Of a DNA stretch of 17,238 bases, positions 8,138 to 15,268 are shown one piece after another. Each line of letters starts with the position of its first letter. The stretch's first letter is position 1. Made by a program: the position numbers and the translations under genes. The notes under the pieces are model-generated. The model did not search any database, was not told where the DNA came from, and saw nothing but the letters and a program-made list of their open reading frames with translations. Source of the stretch: an uncultured Clostridia bacterium (GTDB lineage Bacteria > Bacillota > Clostridia > Christensenellales > Pumilibacteraceae); contig CAKQVV010000026.1 of assembly GCA_934277845.1 (NCBI GenBank), positions 1 through 17,238 of the forward strand. Direction: 5' to 3'.

Positions 8138-8716
8138 ATGAGAAATAAGTCGAAAAAAGCAAAAAGACGCGTCGGAAGAATTCTTGCTTCCGTGTTCGGT
8201 TGGGCGATCGTTGCGGTGGGACTGCTTGCGCTTGCATTCGTCGCGTGCGCACATTTCGGAGGCATGTTTCCGCCTGAGATAGAGAATTTGTCGATCTTTA
8301 CAAAGGTAAAATCCAACGCGATACTCTCCGCCGTAGCGTCTGTTGCACTCTCGCTCCTGGGACTCGTCGTACTTTTGTCGGTACGGTTAATCATAAAGGA
8401 CGAGAAAGAAGGTTTGATTGAAGAACGTACCGCCTACAATGCCCGACAGCAGGCGATCCGCGAGGTCGGCGCGTCGCTTAACGTGATTACGTCCGAAGAC
8501 GATGATCGCGCATATGAGGGCGATTTTATGCCGCCGTCATGCCTGCTCGAAGAAAACCAAAGTCCTGTCGGAAACGAGACCTGTGAAAACGACGAAGAAA
8601 CTACTTCGCCGAATGTGTCTGACGCTACCGTTTCGGAATCGGACAAAACCGTCGTACAGGTCAAATCGGCTCCAAAGAAGCGCAAACACAATCGTCGTCC
8701 TAACCGGAGAAAATAG
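8138..8716 (+). CDS. Hypothetical two-helix membrane protein with charged tail
   Basis: A 192-residue protein I cannot assign to a family. It begins with a basic stretch (RNKSKKAKRRVGR), then has two membrane segments at about residues 15-37 and 61-86 separated by a short loop with FGGMFPPEIE. By the positive-inside rule both ends are cytoplasmic. The remaining hundred residues are hydrophilic and probably largely disordered: acidic and Ser/Thr-rich to about residue 175, then strongly basic (KKRKHNRRPNRRK). That last part could bind nucleic acid or membrane lipid, but this is speculation. The ATG at 8138 was chosen over a GTG at 8081, because the promoter at 8102-8130 lies between them and the GTG would precede the transcript. 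The next ATG would remove the first helix. It is a single-gene unit ended by the terminator at 8806-8835. Confidence 0.65.
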   Translation: MRNKSKKAKRRVGRILASVFGWAIVAVGLLALAFVACAHFGGMFPPEIENLSIFTKVKSNAILSAVASVALSLLGLVVLLSVRLIIKDEKEGLIEERTAYNARQQAIREVGASLNVITSEDDDRAYEGDFMPPSCLLEENQSPVGNETCENDEETTSPNVSDATVSESDKTVVQVKSAPKKRKHNRRPNRRK

Positions 8717-8805
8717 TTCGCCGTAAACATTCCGGAAATTATCAGCCGGTATATCATAATAAGAAAACAGCTCTGTATACAAAGTAAAAGTTGATATAAA
8801 AAACG

Positions 8806-8835
8806 AAAAACGTCGCTTGTGCCGGCGTTTTTTTT
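8806..8835 (+). terminator. Rho-independent terminator between the membrane-protein gene and pstS
   Basis: An A-rich arm continuing into ACGTCG pairs (one G-U) with CGGCGT and a run of eight T (8828-8835). The loop is about seven bases. It isolates the phosphate operon from upstream transcription and directly abuts the first of the Pho-box-like repeats. Confidence 0.8.
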
Positions 8836-8837
8836 CG

Positions 8838-8865
8838 TTTACGAAAGTTTTACAATCATTTTACC
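8838..8865 (+). promoter_or_regulatory. Candidate Pho box: three TTTACN repeats at 11-bp spacing
   Basis: TTTACG (8838-8843), TTTACA (8849-8854) and TTTACC (8860-8865) are each separated by exactly five bases, one helical turn apart. This fits the direct-repeat site known for PhoP/PhoB-type OmpR regulators (TT-A/T/C-ACA repeats with five-base gaps in Bacillus). It lies upstream of a -10 element that has no good -35, as expected for an activator-dependent promoter. The regulator encoded at 13154-13825 is the obvious candidate to bind here. Confidence 0.7.
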
Positions 8866-8898
8866 GGATCGTGGTAGCATGACTGGGAGAGAATCGGC

Positions 8899-8904
8899 TA
8901 TACT
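8899..8904 (+). promoter_or_regulatory. -10 element of the pst operon promoter
   Basis: TATACT at 8899-8904. The -35 position (about 8876-8881) does not resemble TTGACA, which suggests dependence on an activator bound at 8838-8865. Predicted start is near 8911, giving a leader of about 60 bases. Confidence 0.6.
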
Positions 8905-8934
8905 CTCGGTGTACTAAAAAGAAGGCGAAAAGCC

Positions 8935-8957
8935 GGCGGGTAAAGACGAATCCCGCC
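8935..8957 (+). other. Small hairpin in the pstS leader
   Basis: GGCGGG (8935-8940) pairs with CCCGCC (8952-8957) across an 11-base loop, ending immediately before the AAAGGAG ribosome binding site (8958-8964). There is no T-run, so it is not a terminator. It may protect the mRNA 5' end or modulate ribosome access. Confidence 0.45.
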
Positions 8958-8971
8958 AAAGGAGTAAAAAA

Positions 8972-9850
8972 ATGAAAAAAGGCATCAAAAGAATCGCAAT
9001 GATCGCGCTCGTCGCGGTTATGACGGCAGTCGCTTGCGTAAGTATGTTTGCTTGCGGCGAGCAAAAAGACATTCTCGTGGTAATGCGCGAGGCAAGCAGC
9101 GGAACGCGCGAAGCGTTCGACAAATACGTCGGACTCGGAAACGCAACTATCGTATCTACCGCGGAAGAATACTCTTCGACGGGCAACGTCCGCGAGAAAG
9201 TCGCAAGCACCGCTTCGGCGATCGGTTACATTTCGCTTGCCAGCGTTGACGACAGCGTAAAGAAACTGAAAGTCGATGGAGTAGAGGCAACCTATGACAA
9301 CGTGCGCAACGGCAGCTACAAAATCAGCCGTCCGTTCCTGCTTCTCACCGGCAACGGCGTAACGCTTCAGCCCGCTGCTCAGGACTTCTTCAATTACTGC
9401 ATGAGCAAGACTGCCGAGTCTGTTATCGAGGCTGAAAAAGGCATCACGACTTCGGACTTTGCAACCCGCGCCGATTATACCGCGCCCGCAACCGCGCTCA
9501 GCGGAACCGTCGTGGTCAAAGGTTCGACATCGATGGAAGATATGATCAAAAAACTTATCGCGGAGTATCAGAAACTCGGCGGAGATAAGGTAAGCGGCGT
9601 ATCGTTCACTACAGATTTCCCTGGTTCTAGCGGCGGCAGAACCGCGGCGAAAGAGGATACGACCGGCAACGTGATCGGTCTTGCAAGTTCCGCAAAATCC
9701 GATGCCGGTTATACCGAACATACGCTTTGCCTCGACGCGGTTGCCGTAATCGTAAATGCCAAGAACACCGAGATTGACAATATCGACGCGGCGGGACTTA
9801 AAGCGATTTACACCGGCGAAGTCAAGAAGTTCTCGGAACTTAACAAATAA
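8972..9850 (+). CDS. pstS: Phosphate-binding lipoprotein PstS, circularly permuted domain order
   Basis: A 292-residue extracellular lipoprotein that captures inorganic phosphate for the PstCA-PstB importer. Residues 1-28 are a signal peptide; C28 (FAC-GEQK) is the likely lipidated cysteine, with C22 a weaker alternative. The order of the two halves is unusual. The mature protein opens with DILVVMREASSGTREAF (33-49), then AIGYISL and ISRPFLLL, which are features of the C-terminal half of textbook PstS. Only from residue about 180 does the usual N-terminal half appear: VVVKGSTSMEDM (GSTS 184-187), PGSSGGR (217-223), GNVIGLASSAK, LDAVAVIVN (from 254), and LKAIYTGEVKKFSELNK at the very end. All phosphate-loop motifs are thus present, but in permuted order. 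The start is fixed by AAAGGAG seven bases upstream. It is the first gene of the operon, one base before pstCA. Assignment to phosphate, rather than a related anion, rests mainly on the neighbours. Confidence 0.92.
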   Translation: MKKGIKRIAMIALVAVMTAVACVSMFACGEQKDILVVMREASSGTREAFDKYVGLGNATIVSTAEEYSSTGNVREKVASTASAIGYISLASVDDSVKKLKVDGVEATYDNVRNGSYKISRPFLLLTGNGVTLQPAAQDFFNYCMSKTAESVIEAEKGITTSDFATRADYTAPATALSGTVVVKGSTSMEDMIKKLIAEYQKLGGDKVSGVSFTTDFPGSSGGRTAAKEDTTGNVIGLASSAKSDAGYTEHTLCLDAVAVIVNAKNTEIDNIDAAGLKAIYTGEVKKFSELNK

Positions 9851-9851
9851 T

Positions 9852-11678
9852 ATGGACAAAAACAAACTGAAAGAGAGATCGTTCAAGGTTTTGTTTGCAA
9901 TGACGGCGGTACTGTGCATTATCGCCGTTATTGCGATATTCGCGTTCCTGATCGCCGAAAGCGTGCCTGCATTCCGGAAGATCGGGTTCTTCGGGTTTGT
10001 TTTCGGCAAGGACTGGAAACCCGCTTCGACCGATTCCTACGACGCGCCGCTTCAGGGCAAGTACGGCGTATTCAAAATGATAGTCGGCACGCTGGTCGCG
10101 ACCTGCGGTTCGGTACTGTTCGGCGGTGTTCTCGGTTTCTTTACCGCGGTATTTATCTCAAAATTCTGCCCGAAACGCATCAAGCGCGCGTTTACCGCCG
10201 TAATTCACCTGCTTGCAGGTATTCCGTCAGTCGTGTTCGGCTTTTTCGGAATGAAAGTCCTGCTTCCGGTACTCGGCGTTTTTTCGTCGAACGGTAGCGG
10301 AAGCGGCGTGTTTGCGGTGTCGCTCGTGCTCGGGCTTATGATACTGCCCACCGTCGTTACGCTGTCGAAAACCAGCATCGACGCCGTGCCGCAGTGTTAT
10401 TACGAAGGCGCGCGTGCCTTGGGTGCGACTCACGAACAGGCTGTGTTTACCGCGGTCGTTCCCGCGGCTAAATCCGGCATAGTGGCGTCGTTGATTCTGG
10501 GTGTAGGTCGTTCGATCGGCGAAACCATGGCGGTCATTATGGTCGCCGGCAACAAGGTAAATTATCCGCAGGGGCTATTCGGCAGTTTCCGCGTGCTGAC
10601 GGCGAATATCGTAATGGAAATGGGGTATGCGGGCGAAGTCCAGCTCGGAGCACTGATCGCCACCGGCGTGGTACTGCTCGTCTTTATTCTTGCCGTTAAC
10701 GTGCTTTTAGGTTTGGTTACGGGCAAGAAAAAACGCGACAAATCGCACAAAAAACTCGATTTTGCCGCTGTCGAAAAATTCTTCTACAAGATCAAGATAG
10801 AACGCGTCGGTAGAATCTTTTCCGTTGTTTGCGCCGGCATTGCGGCGATCGCGCTTGCGTCGATAATAGTGTTCGTGTCGGTTAAAGGCATACCGCATCT
10901 TGACGCGCAATTACTGTTCGGAAAGTATGAAATGGGCGGCGCGATAAGCATTTTTCCGTCGATCGTCGCCACGTTTATGACAGTTGTGCTCAGTTTGCTT
11001 TTGGCGGTGCCGATAGGAATCGCCACTGCGGTCTTTCTCAACGAATACACAAAAAAGAACAGTAAAATCGTGCGCGTTATCCGCAGTGCGATCGATATTC
11101 TCAGCGGCATACCGTCGATAGTTTACGCGCTCTTCGGCATGGTGACGTTCGTGGCTTTTTTCGGTCACAAAACCTCGGTGCTCGCCGGCAGTTTTACGAT
11201 CGCAATCATGCTTCTTCCGGTAGTCGTGCGCTCGACCGAAGAAAGTTTAAGGTCGGTTTCGGACGGACTCAGGGAAGGCAGTTTTGCGCTGGGCGCGGGT
11301 AAAGTGAGAACTATCTTCAAAATCGTGCTTCCGTCCGCGCTTCCCGGCATCATGTCGGCAATAATTCTCGCCATGGGAAGAGTGGTATCCGAGTCCGCGC
11401 CGTTCATGTACACCATGGGTAGTACGATTATGCCCATGCCGAACGGCTACGGTAGCAGCGGCACCACGCTTGCCGTCGCACTGTATAAACTTGCGGGCGA
11501 GGGTAAATACACCGACGCGGCGTATGCGACCGCGTTCGTATTGCTTGTTATCGTACTTGCGCTCAACGCGCTTGCGGCGTTTATAGAAAAGAAACTCAAT
11601 AAAAAATTACAAGGAGAAACCGGTGTTGTTAAAGCGAAAAGAAAATCCGGAGAAGTCAGAAAAGCCGATCGGACTTAA
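9852..11678 (+). CDS. Fused phosphate permease PstC-PstA
   Basis: A 608-residue membrane protein that supplies both transmembrane subunits of the phosphate ABC importer in one chain. Residues 1 to about 300 correspond to PstC: a long first helix, PAFRKIGFFGFVFG, LLAGIPSVVFGFFG, and a coupling helix around EGARALGATHEQAV (E185). A basic linker (GKKKRDKSHKK, about 290-302) leads to the PstA half, with ILSGIPSIVYALFG, a second coupling helix REGSFALGAGKVRT (E475), and SESAPFMYTMG. Each half is the length of a normal separate protein (about 290-310 residues), so this is a complete fusion and not a hybrid. The ATG at 9852 lies one base after the pstS stop and has no strong ribosome binding site, which suggests translational coupling. 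The last about 19 codons encode a hydrophilic tail that overlaps the start of pstB by 56 bases. Confidence 0.93.
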   Translation: MDKNKLKERSFKVLFAMTAVLCIIAVIAIFAFLIAESVPAFRKIGFFGFVFGKDWKPASTDSYDAPLQGKYGVFKMIVGTLVATCGSVLFGGVLGFFTAVFISKFCPKRIKRAFTAVIHLLAGIPSVVFGFFGMKVLLPVLGVFSSNGSGSGVFAVSLVLGLMILPTVVTLSKTSIDAVPQCYYEGARALGATHEQAVFTAVVPAAKSGIVASLILGVGRSIGETMAVIMVAGNKVNYPQGLFGSFRVLTANIVMEMGYAGEVQLGALIATGVVLLVFILAVNVLLGLVTGKKKRDKSHKKLDFAAVEKFFYKIKIERVGRIFSVVCAGIAAIALASIIVFVSVKGIPHLDAQLLFGKYEMGGAISIFPSIVATFMTVVLSLLLAVPIGIATAVFLNEYTKKNSKIVRVIRSAIDILSGIPSIVYALFGMVTFVAFFGHKTSVLAGSFTIAIMLLPVVVRSTEESLRSVSDGLREGSFALGAGKVRTIFKIVLPSALPGIMSAIILAMGRVVSESAPFMYTMGSTIMPMPNGYGSSGTTLAVALYKLAGEGKYTDAAYATAFVLLVIVLALNALAAFIEKKLNKKLQGETGVVKAKRKSGEVRKADRT

Positions 11679-12438
11679 TTTCGGAACGGCGGAAGGACTT
11701 GCCGCCGAAGACGCAAACCTTTGGTACGGCGATTTCCACGCGCTCAAGGGTATAAGTATGGATATTCCCGCGCAAAAAGTAACGGCGTTTATAGGTCCGT
11801 CGGGTTGCGGTAAATCGACGTTTCTGAAATGTTTTAACCGTATGAACGACCTTGTCGAAGGTTGCAGGATCGAGGGTGAATTTACTGTCGGTGGCGTGGA
11901 TATTTACGGCAAAATCGACGTAAACGAACTCAGAAAAAACGTTGGAATGGTTTTTCAGAAGCCTAACCCGTTTCCGATGAGCGTTTACGACAATATCGCA
12001 TACGGACCGCGTACTTTCGGAGTTAAAAAGCGTGCCGAACTCGACGAAATCGTCGAGCGTTCGCTTCGTCAGGCGGCGATGTGGGAGGAACTCAAAGATC
12101 GGCTGGGTAAATCCGCACTGGGACTGTCGGGCGGTCAGCAACAGCGACTCTGTATCGCACGCGCACTAGCGGCTAATCCGTCGGTGCTGCTCATGGACGA
12201 GCCGACAAGCGCGCTCGATCCGATTTCTACCGGCAAAATAGAGGATCTTTGCGACGGACTGAAAGAATCCGTCACGATAGTTATCGTCACTCACAACATG
12301 CAGCAAGCGGTGAGAATTTCGGATAAGACCGGTTTTTTCTTGCTGGGTGAACTTATCGAGTACGGCGATACCGAAAAAATCTTTGCCGCTCCGGAAGACG
12401 AACGGACTAAAAACTATATAACCGGCAGATTCGGTTGA
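11623..12438 (+). CDS. pstB: Phosphate ABC transporter ATP-binding protein PstB
   Basis: A 271-residue cytoplasmic ATPase that powers phosphate import through PstCA. Motifs are complete: Walker A GPSGCGKST (58-66), Q-loop VFQKPNPFPMSVYDN, signature LSGGQQQR (168-175), Walker B LLMDEP (D192, E193), D-loop SALDP, and the switch histidine VTHNMQ (H224). The KPNPFP stretch after the Q-loop and the CFNRMNDL segment are characteristic of PstB among ABC ATPases. It starts with GTG at 11623, preceded by AAGGAG (11611-11616) at six bases, and overlaps the pstCA reading frame by 56 bases. The N-terminal about 25 residues are a short family-external extension. The length is close to the usual 250-270. 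Confidence 0.95.
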   Translation: MLLKRKENPEKSEKPIGLNFGTAEGLAAEDANLWYGDFHALKGISMDIPAQKVTAFIGPSGCGKSTFLKCFNRMNDLVEGCRIEGEFTVGGVDIYGKIDVNELRKNVGMVFQKPNPFPMSVYDNIAYGPRTFGVKKRAELDEIVERSLRQAAMWEELKDRLGKSALGLSGGQQQRLCIARALAANPSVLLMDEPTSALDPISTGKIEDLCDGLKESVTIVIVTHNMQQAVRISDKTGFFLLGELIEYGDTEKIFAAPEDERTKNYITGRFG

Positions 12439-12457
12439 TAAAAAACAGTTTATTTTC

Positions 12458-12486
12458 TTGATTTTAACGAAACATTATTGTATAAT
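12458..12486 (+). promoter_or_regulatory. Internal sigma-A promoter in front of phoU
   Basis: TTGATT (12458-12463), a 17-base spacer and TATAAT (12481-12486). Predicted start is near 12493, inside or at the edge of the AAAGGAG site (12489-12495) that precedes the ATG at 12501. Transcripts from here would have an extremely short leader, whereas read-through transcripts from pstS carry the full site. Confidence 0.65.
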
Positions 12487-12500
12487 ATAAAGGAGTTTGT

Positions 12501-13154
12501 ATGACAGCAAGAAGGGCGTTCGAGGAGGAACTGGAAAGTCTTAAACTCGAACTTGTAAAAATGTGTCGCATCACCGAGGATATGATATCCGATTCTATCG
12601 CGGCACTCGTAAGCAAAGACAAGGCGCTTGCGGAATCGGTGCCGCCGCGCGACCGCGAAGTAGACGAGTATGAACTTGACATCGAGCGGCAATGCATGAG
12701 GATTCTTCTTCGTCGGCAGCCGGTCGCGGACGATTTCAGGGAAGTTTCCACCGCGCTCAAACTCATAACGGACGTCGAGCGTATCGGCGATCAGGCGAGC
12801 GACATTGCCGAAATCGTTATGTCGATCAGCGACCGCAACTATATCAAAGATCTCGTTCACCTGAAAGCAATGGGCGAACTCGGCGTGAAAATGGCGCGTG
12901 AATCGGTTGAATCGTTCATCAAAAACGACGCGGAGCTTGCCGACGAAATCATCGCTGCCGACGACGAAATGGACGAGTTGTTCGACGTCGTGAAGAAAGA
13001 ACTTGTCGAACTTATCAAGGCAAATTCGGATAATGCAGATCAGGCAATCGCGTTCATGATGATAGCCAAATATCTCGAACGTATCGGCGATCACGCGGTC
13101 AACGTTTGCGAATGGACGAAATATTTTGAAACGGGGGTACACGTAAAGTACTGA
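12501..13154 (+). CDS. phoU: Phosphate signalling protein PhoU
   Basis: A 217-residue, all-helical cytoplasmic protein of the PhoU family, made of two similar three-helix bundles. PhoU links PstSCAB to the PhoR kinase, damping the response when phosphate is plentiful and limiting uptake. The two metal-binding E/D-x-x-x-D type motifs are both visible: DVERIGDQASDIAE in the first half and YLERIGDHAVNVCEW in the second. These internal repeats and the length match the family norm (about 215-235). The start is set by AAAGGAG five bases upstream. Its stop TGA shares one base with the ATG of the response-regulator gene. It has its own possible promoter at 12458-12486, so signalling genes may be expressed without the transporter. 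Confidence 0.95.
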   Translation: MTARRAFEEELESLKLELVKMCRITEDMISDSIAALVSKDKALAESVPPRDREVDEYELDIERQCMRILLRRQPVADDFREVSTALKLITDVERIGDQASDIAEIVMSISDRNYIKDLVHLKAMGELGVKMARESVESFIKNDAELADEIIAADDEMDELFDVVKKELVELIKANSDNADQAIAFMMIAKYLERIGDHAVNVCEWTKYFETGVHVKY

Positions 13155-13825
13155 TGGACGAAAAGAAAAAACTTATCTACGCGGTAGAGGACGACGACGG
13201 TATCGGCGAACTCTATCAGGGTGCGCTCGAAGATGATTATGAAGTGGAAATTTTCCCCGACGGAGCAAGTTTTCTTGCGGCGTTTTCCGCGCGTAAACCC
13301 GACCTTATAATTCTCGATATTATGTTGCCCGATATGGACGGGTACTCGATTTTGGTAAAAATCCGCGAAAAAGACGAGCGGCTTCCGGTCGTTATCGTCA
13401 GCGCGAAAGGCGACGAACTCAGCCTTGTAAAAGGGCTCAATAAGGGTGCCGACGATTACATCGTCAAGCCGTTCTCGATTCTCGAACTACGCGCCAGAAT
13501 CAAAACCGCGTTAAGGCGCGTGACTTCCGCCGTCAGAAAAGTTTCCGGTTTCGAAATCGACGGAAACACCTACACGGTCAAATACGACGGCAACGAACTG
13601 GGACTTACGTTGAAAGAGTTTAATCTTTTTCGCACGCTCGTGTCGAAAGCGGGCGTGACGCTCACGAGGGAAAGTTTGCTCAGTGACGTCTGGGGCATGG
13701 ATTACGAGGGCGAAACCCGCACTCTCGATATGCACGTCGCTTCGCTTCGCGACAAAATTCACAAGGCGGGCGGCGGCGATTGTATCGTGACCGTGCGCGG
13801 CGTTGGGTATCGTTTCGAGCAATGA
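13154..13825 (+). CDS. OmpR-family response regulator, phosphate-response type (PhoP/PhoB)
   Basis: A 223-residue transcription factor. The receiver domain (1 to about 120) has the acidic cluster EDDD (12-15), phosphoacceptor D55 (ILDIMLPDMDGY), a conserved serine in VIVSAKGD, and K105 in IVKPFS. The winged-helix domain (about 128-223) shows LTLKEFNLFRTLV, the recognition region TLDMHVASLRDKI, and the wing VRGVGYRFE. It is placed between phoU and a PAS-containing kinase gene, overlapping phoU by one base and phoR by four (ATGA). This makes a role in phosphate control much more likely than another OmpR pathway. I leave the symbol empty because PhoP and PhoB naming differs between lineages. The repeats at 8838-8865 are its likely target. 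Confidence 0.93.
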   Translation: MDEKKKLIYAVEDDDGIGELYQGALEDDYEVEIFPDGASFLAAFSARKPDLIILDIMLPDMDGYSILVKIREKDERLPVVIVSAKGDELSLVKGLNKGADDYIVKPFSILELRARIKTALRRVTSAVRKVSGFEIDGNTYTVKYDGNELGLTLKEFNLFRTLVSKAGVTLTRESLLSDVWGMDYEGETRTLDMHVASLRDKIHKAGGGDCIVTVRGVGYRFEQ

Positions 13826-15165
13826 CGGCAAGTTTAATAACGGTATTTGCGGCGACGAGCGGCGTAATCGCGGCTTGGATAGCGTCGCTTGCGGCGGCGA
13901 TCGTAATTACTGCGGTCGTCGCGGTTTTACTATGCTCGCATAGATTCAAAAAACGCTACTTTGTCAAACTCGACGAGGTAAAGACCAGTCTTGAAAGCGT
14001 AAGCGAGGGAAAATATAAGCCGATAACGACCGCCGACGGGAATACGGAAAACATTTCGCTTGTCGCTGAAATCAACGATATTTCGGAAAGATTCGTGAAA
14101 GCGATGCGCGCGTCGGAAGAGGAACGCGTCAAAGCAAACTACGTTCTCGACAACGTTTCGCAAAGCATAATCGCACTCGACGGCAACGACGTCATAAGAA
14201 TAATGAACGCGCCGGCACGGAAGTTGCTCAGTTGCGACGAAAACCTGATCGGCAGGGATTTGTACTTTGCCGTGAGCGATGCGGAGTTTTTGTCCGCACT
14301 TATAACCGCGCTTAAAGACGGCACGACGAAACTGGGGTACAAACTCGGCGACAGGTATTTATCGGTAAACGTAGTTAAAACCGACAGCGGAATCATGGAC
14401 GAAATCTCGTCGATAATCATCATCAGCGACGTCAGCGCGGAAAAACTAGCTGCAAAACAGCGATCCGACTTCTTCTCAAACGCCGGGCACGAACTTAAAA
14501 CGCCGCTTACGTCCATTCAGGGGCTTACCGAACTGTTGCTTGATAAAACGCAGGCCGACAGCCCCGAGTACAAGTATGCCGAAAGGATACACCGCGAAGC
14601 CGAACGGCTCGGCGCGCTGGTTATGGACATGTTGCGACTCAGCGATATAGAGAATATCCAGTTTATGCGCGGCGCGGGCGAACCCGTGGTTGCCGTCGAT
14701 CTTAAAGAGGTTGCCGACGAAGTGGTTTCTTCGCTCGAACCCGAAGCGGAAAAGAAAGAACTTGCCGTCACGGTGACGGGTGACGGGACGATATTTGCCG
14801 ACCAGAAAAAGATTTTCGAAATCGTGACCAACCTTGTGTCAAACGCGGTCAACTACAACAAGCAAAAAGGCAGAGTTGACGTGACGATTACCGATAACAC
14901 CCAAAGCGTCGCGCTGAAAATCGCAGATACCGGTATCGGTATCGAAAAGAAACATATCCCGCGGCTTTGCGAACGCTTCTATAGAGTGGACAAAAGCCGT
15001 TCTAAAAAGACGGGCGGTACGGGACTCGGGCTTGCGATCGTAAAGCACGTTTGCGCGATTTACGAAGCGAAACTCGATATAGAATCGGTATTCGGCGAAG
15101 GAACGGCGGTTACCGTCACGTTCATAAAATCAAAAATGCCGCAGGCTGCAAGCGAGCAGACGTAA
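13822..15165 (+). CDS. phoR: Membrane sensor histidine kinase, PhoR type
   Basis: A 447-residue kinase, the likely partner of the regulator encoded just upstream. Residues about 2-38 are hydrophobic and probably form one or two membrane helices with essentially no extracellular loop. A HAMP-like linker follows (about 45-105), then a PAS domain (about 110-215, with VLDNVSQSIIALDG and ISDVSAEKLA). The catalytic core has the H-box NAGHELKTPLTS (H223), N-box TNLVSNAVNYN (N337, N341), DTGIGI (369-374), F-box ERFYRVDKSR, and GGTGLGLA (398-405). All catalytic residues are present. The absence of an external sensor fits PhoR kinases, which read phosphate status through PstSCAB and PhoU. The ATG at 13822 overlaps the regulator stop (ATGA) and was chosen over an upstream in-frame start at 13780, which would overlap further. 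The phoR symbol rests on context. Confidence 0.9.
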   Translation: MTASLITVFAATSGVIAAWIASLAAAIVITAVVAVLLCSHRFKKRYFVKLDEVKTSLESVSEGKYKPITTADGNTENISLVAEINDISERFVKAMRASEEERVKANYVLDNVSQSIIALDGNDVIRIMNAPARKLLSCDENLIGRDLYFAVSDAEFLSALITALKDGTTKLGYKLGDRYLSVNVVKTDSGIMDEISSIIIISDVSAEKLAAKQRSDFFSNAGHELKTPLTSIQGLTELLLDKTQADSPEYKYAERIHREAERLGALVMDMLRLSDIENIQFMRGAGEPVVAVDLKEVADEVVSSLEPEAEKKELAVTVTGDGTIFADQKKIFEIVTNLVSNAVNYNKQKGRVDVTITDNTQSVALKIADTGIGIEKKHIPRLCERFYRVDKSRSKKTGGTGLGLAIVKHVCAIYEAKLDIESVFGEGTAVTVTFIKSKMPQAASEQT

Positions 15166-15205
15166 AAAATTTCGTCGGCGGAAAGAAAAACTGAATATTT
15201 AGACG

Positions 15206-15254
15206 AAAGCCCGCAATAATTACGATTTCATCGTTGACTGAACGGGCTTTTTTT
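15206..15254 (+). terminator. Terminator of the pst-pho operon, overlapping the next promoter
   Basis: AAAGCCCG (15206-15213) pairs with CGGGCTTT (15243-15250), followed by four more T. The 29-base loop holds a nested small hairpin (ACGAT, three bases, ATCGT). The distal arm and T-run double as the spacer of the promoter at 15234-15262. Confidence 0.75.
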
Positions 15255-15262
15255 AGTATAAT
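15234..15262 (+). promoter_or_regulatory. Sigma-A promoter implying a leaderless hydrolase mRNA
   Basis: TTGACT (15234-15239), a 17-base spacer and a perfect TATAAT (15257-15262). The ATG of the hydrolase begins at 15269, seven bases after the last base of the -10, which is the expected transcription start. No Shine-Dalgarno site is present. Confidence 0.8.
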
Positions 15263-15268
15263 AAAAAC

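Noticed and set aside
8861..10009. Minus-strand open frame of 382 codons
   Set aside because: Antisense to pstS and the pst promoter; no motif, and the plus-strand genes are certain.
12449..12480. A Pho box upstream of phoU
   Set aside because: T-rich, but no TTTACN-type units recur at 11-base spacing, unlike the region before pstS.
12450..13142. Minus-strand open frame of 230 codons
   Set aside because: Exact antisense of phoU; His/Phe/Arg-rich shadow composition.
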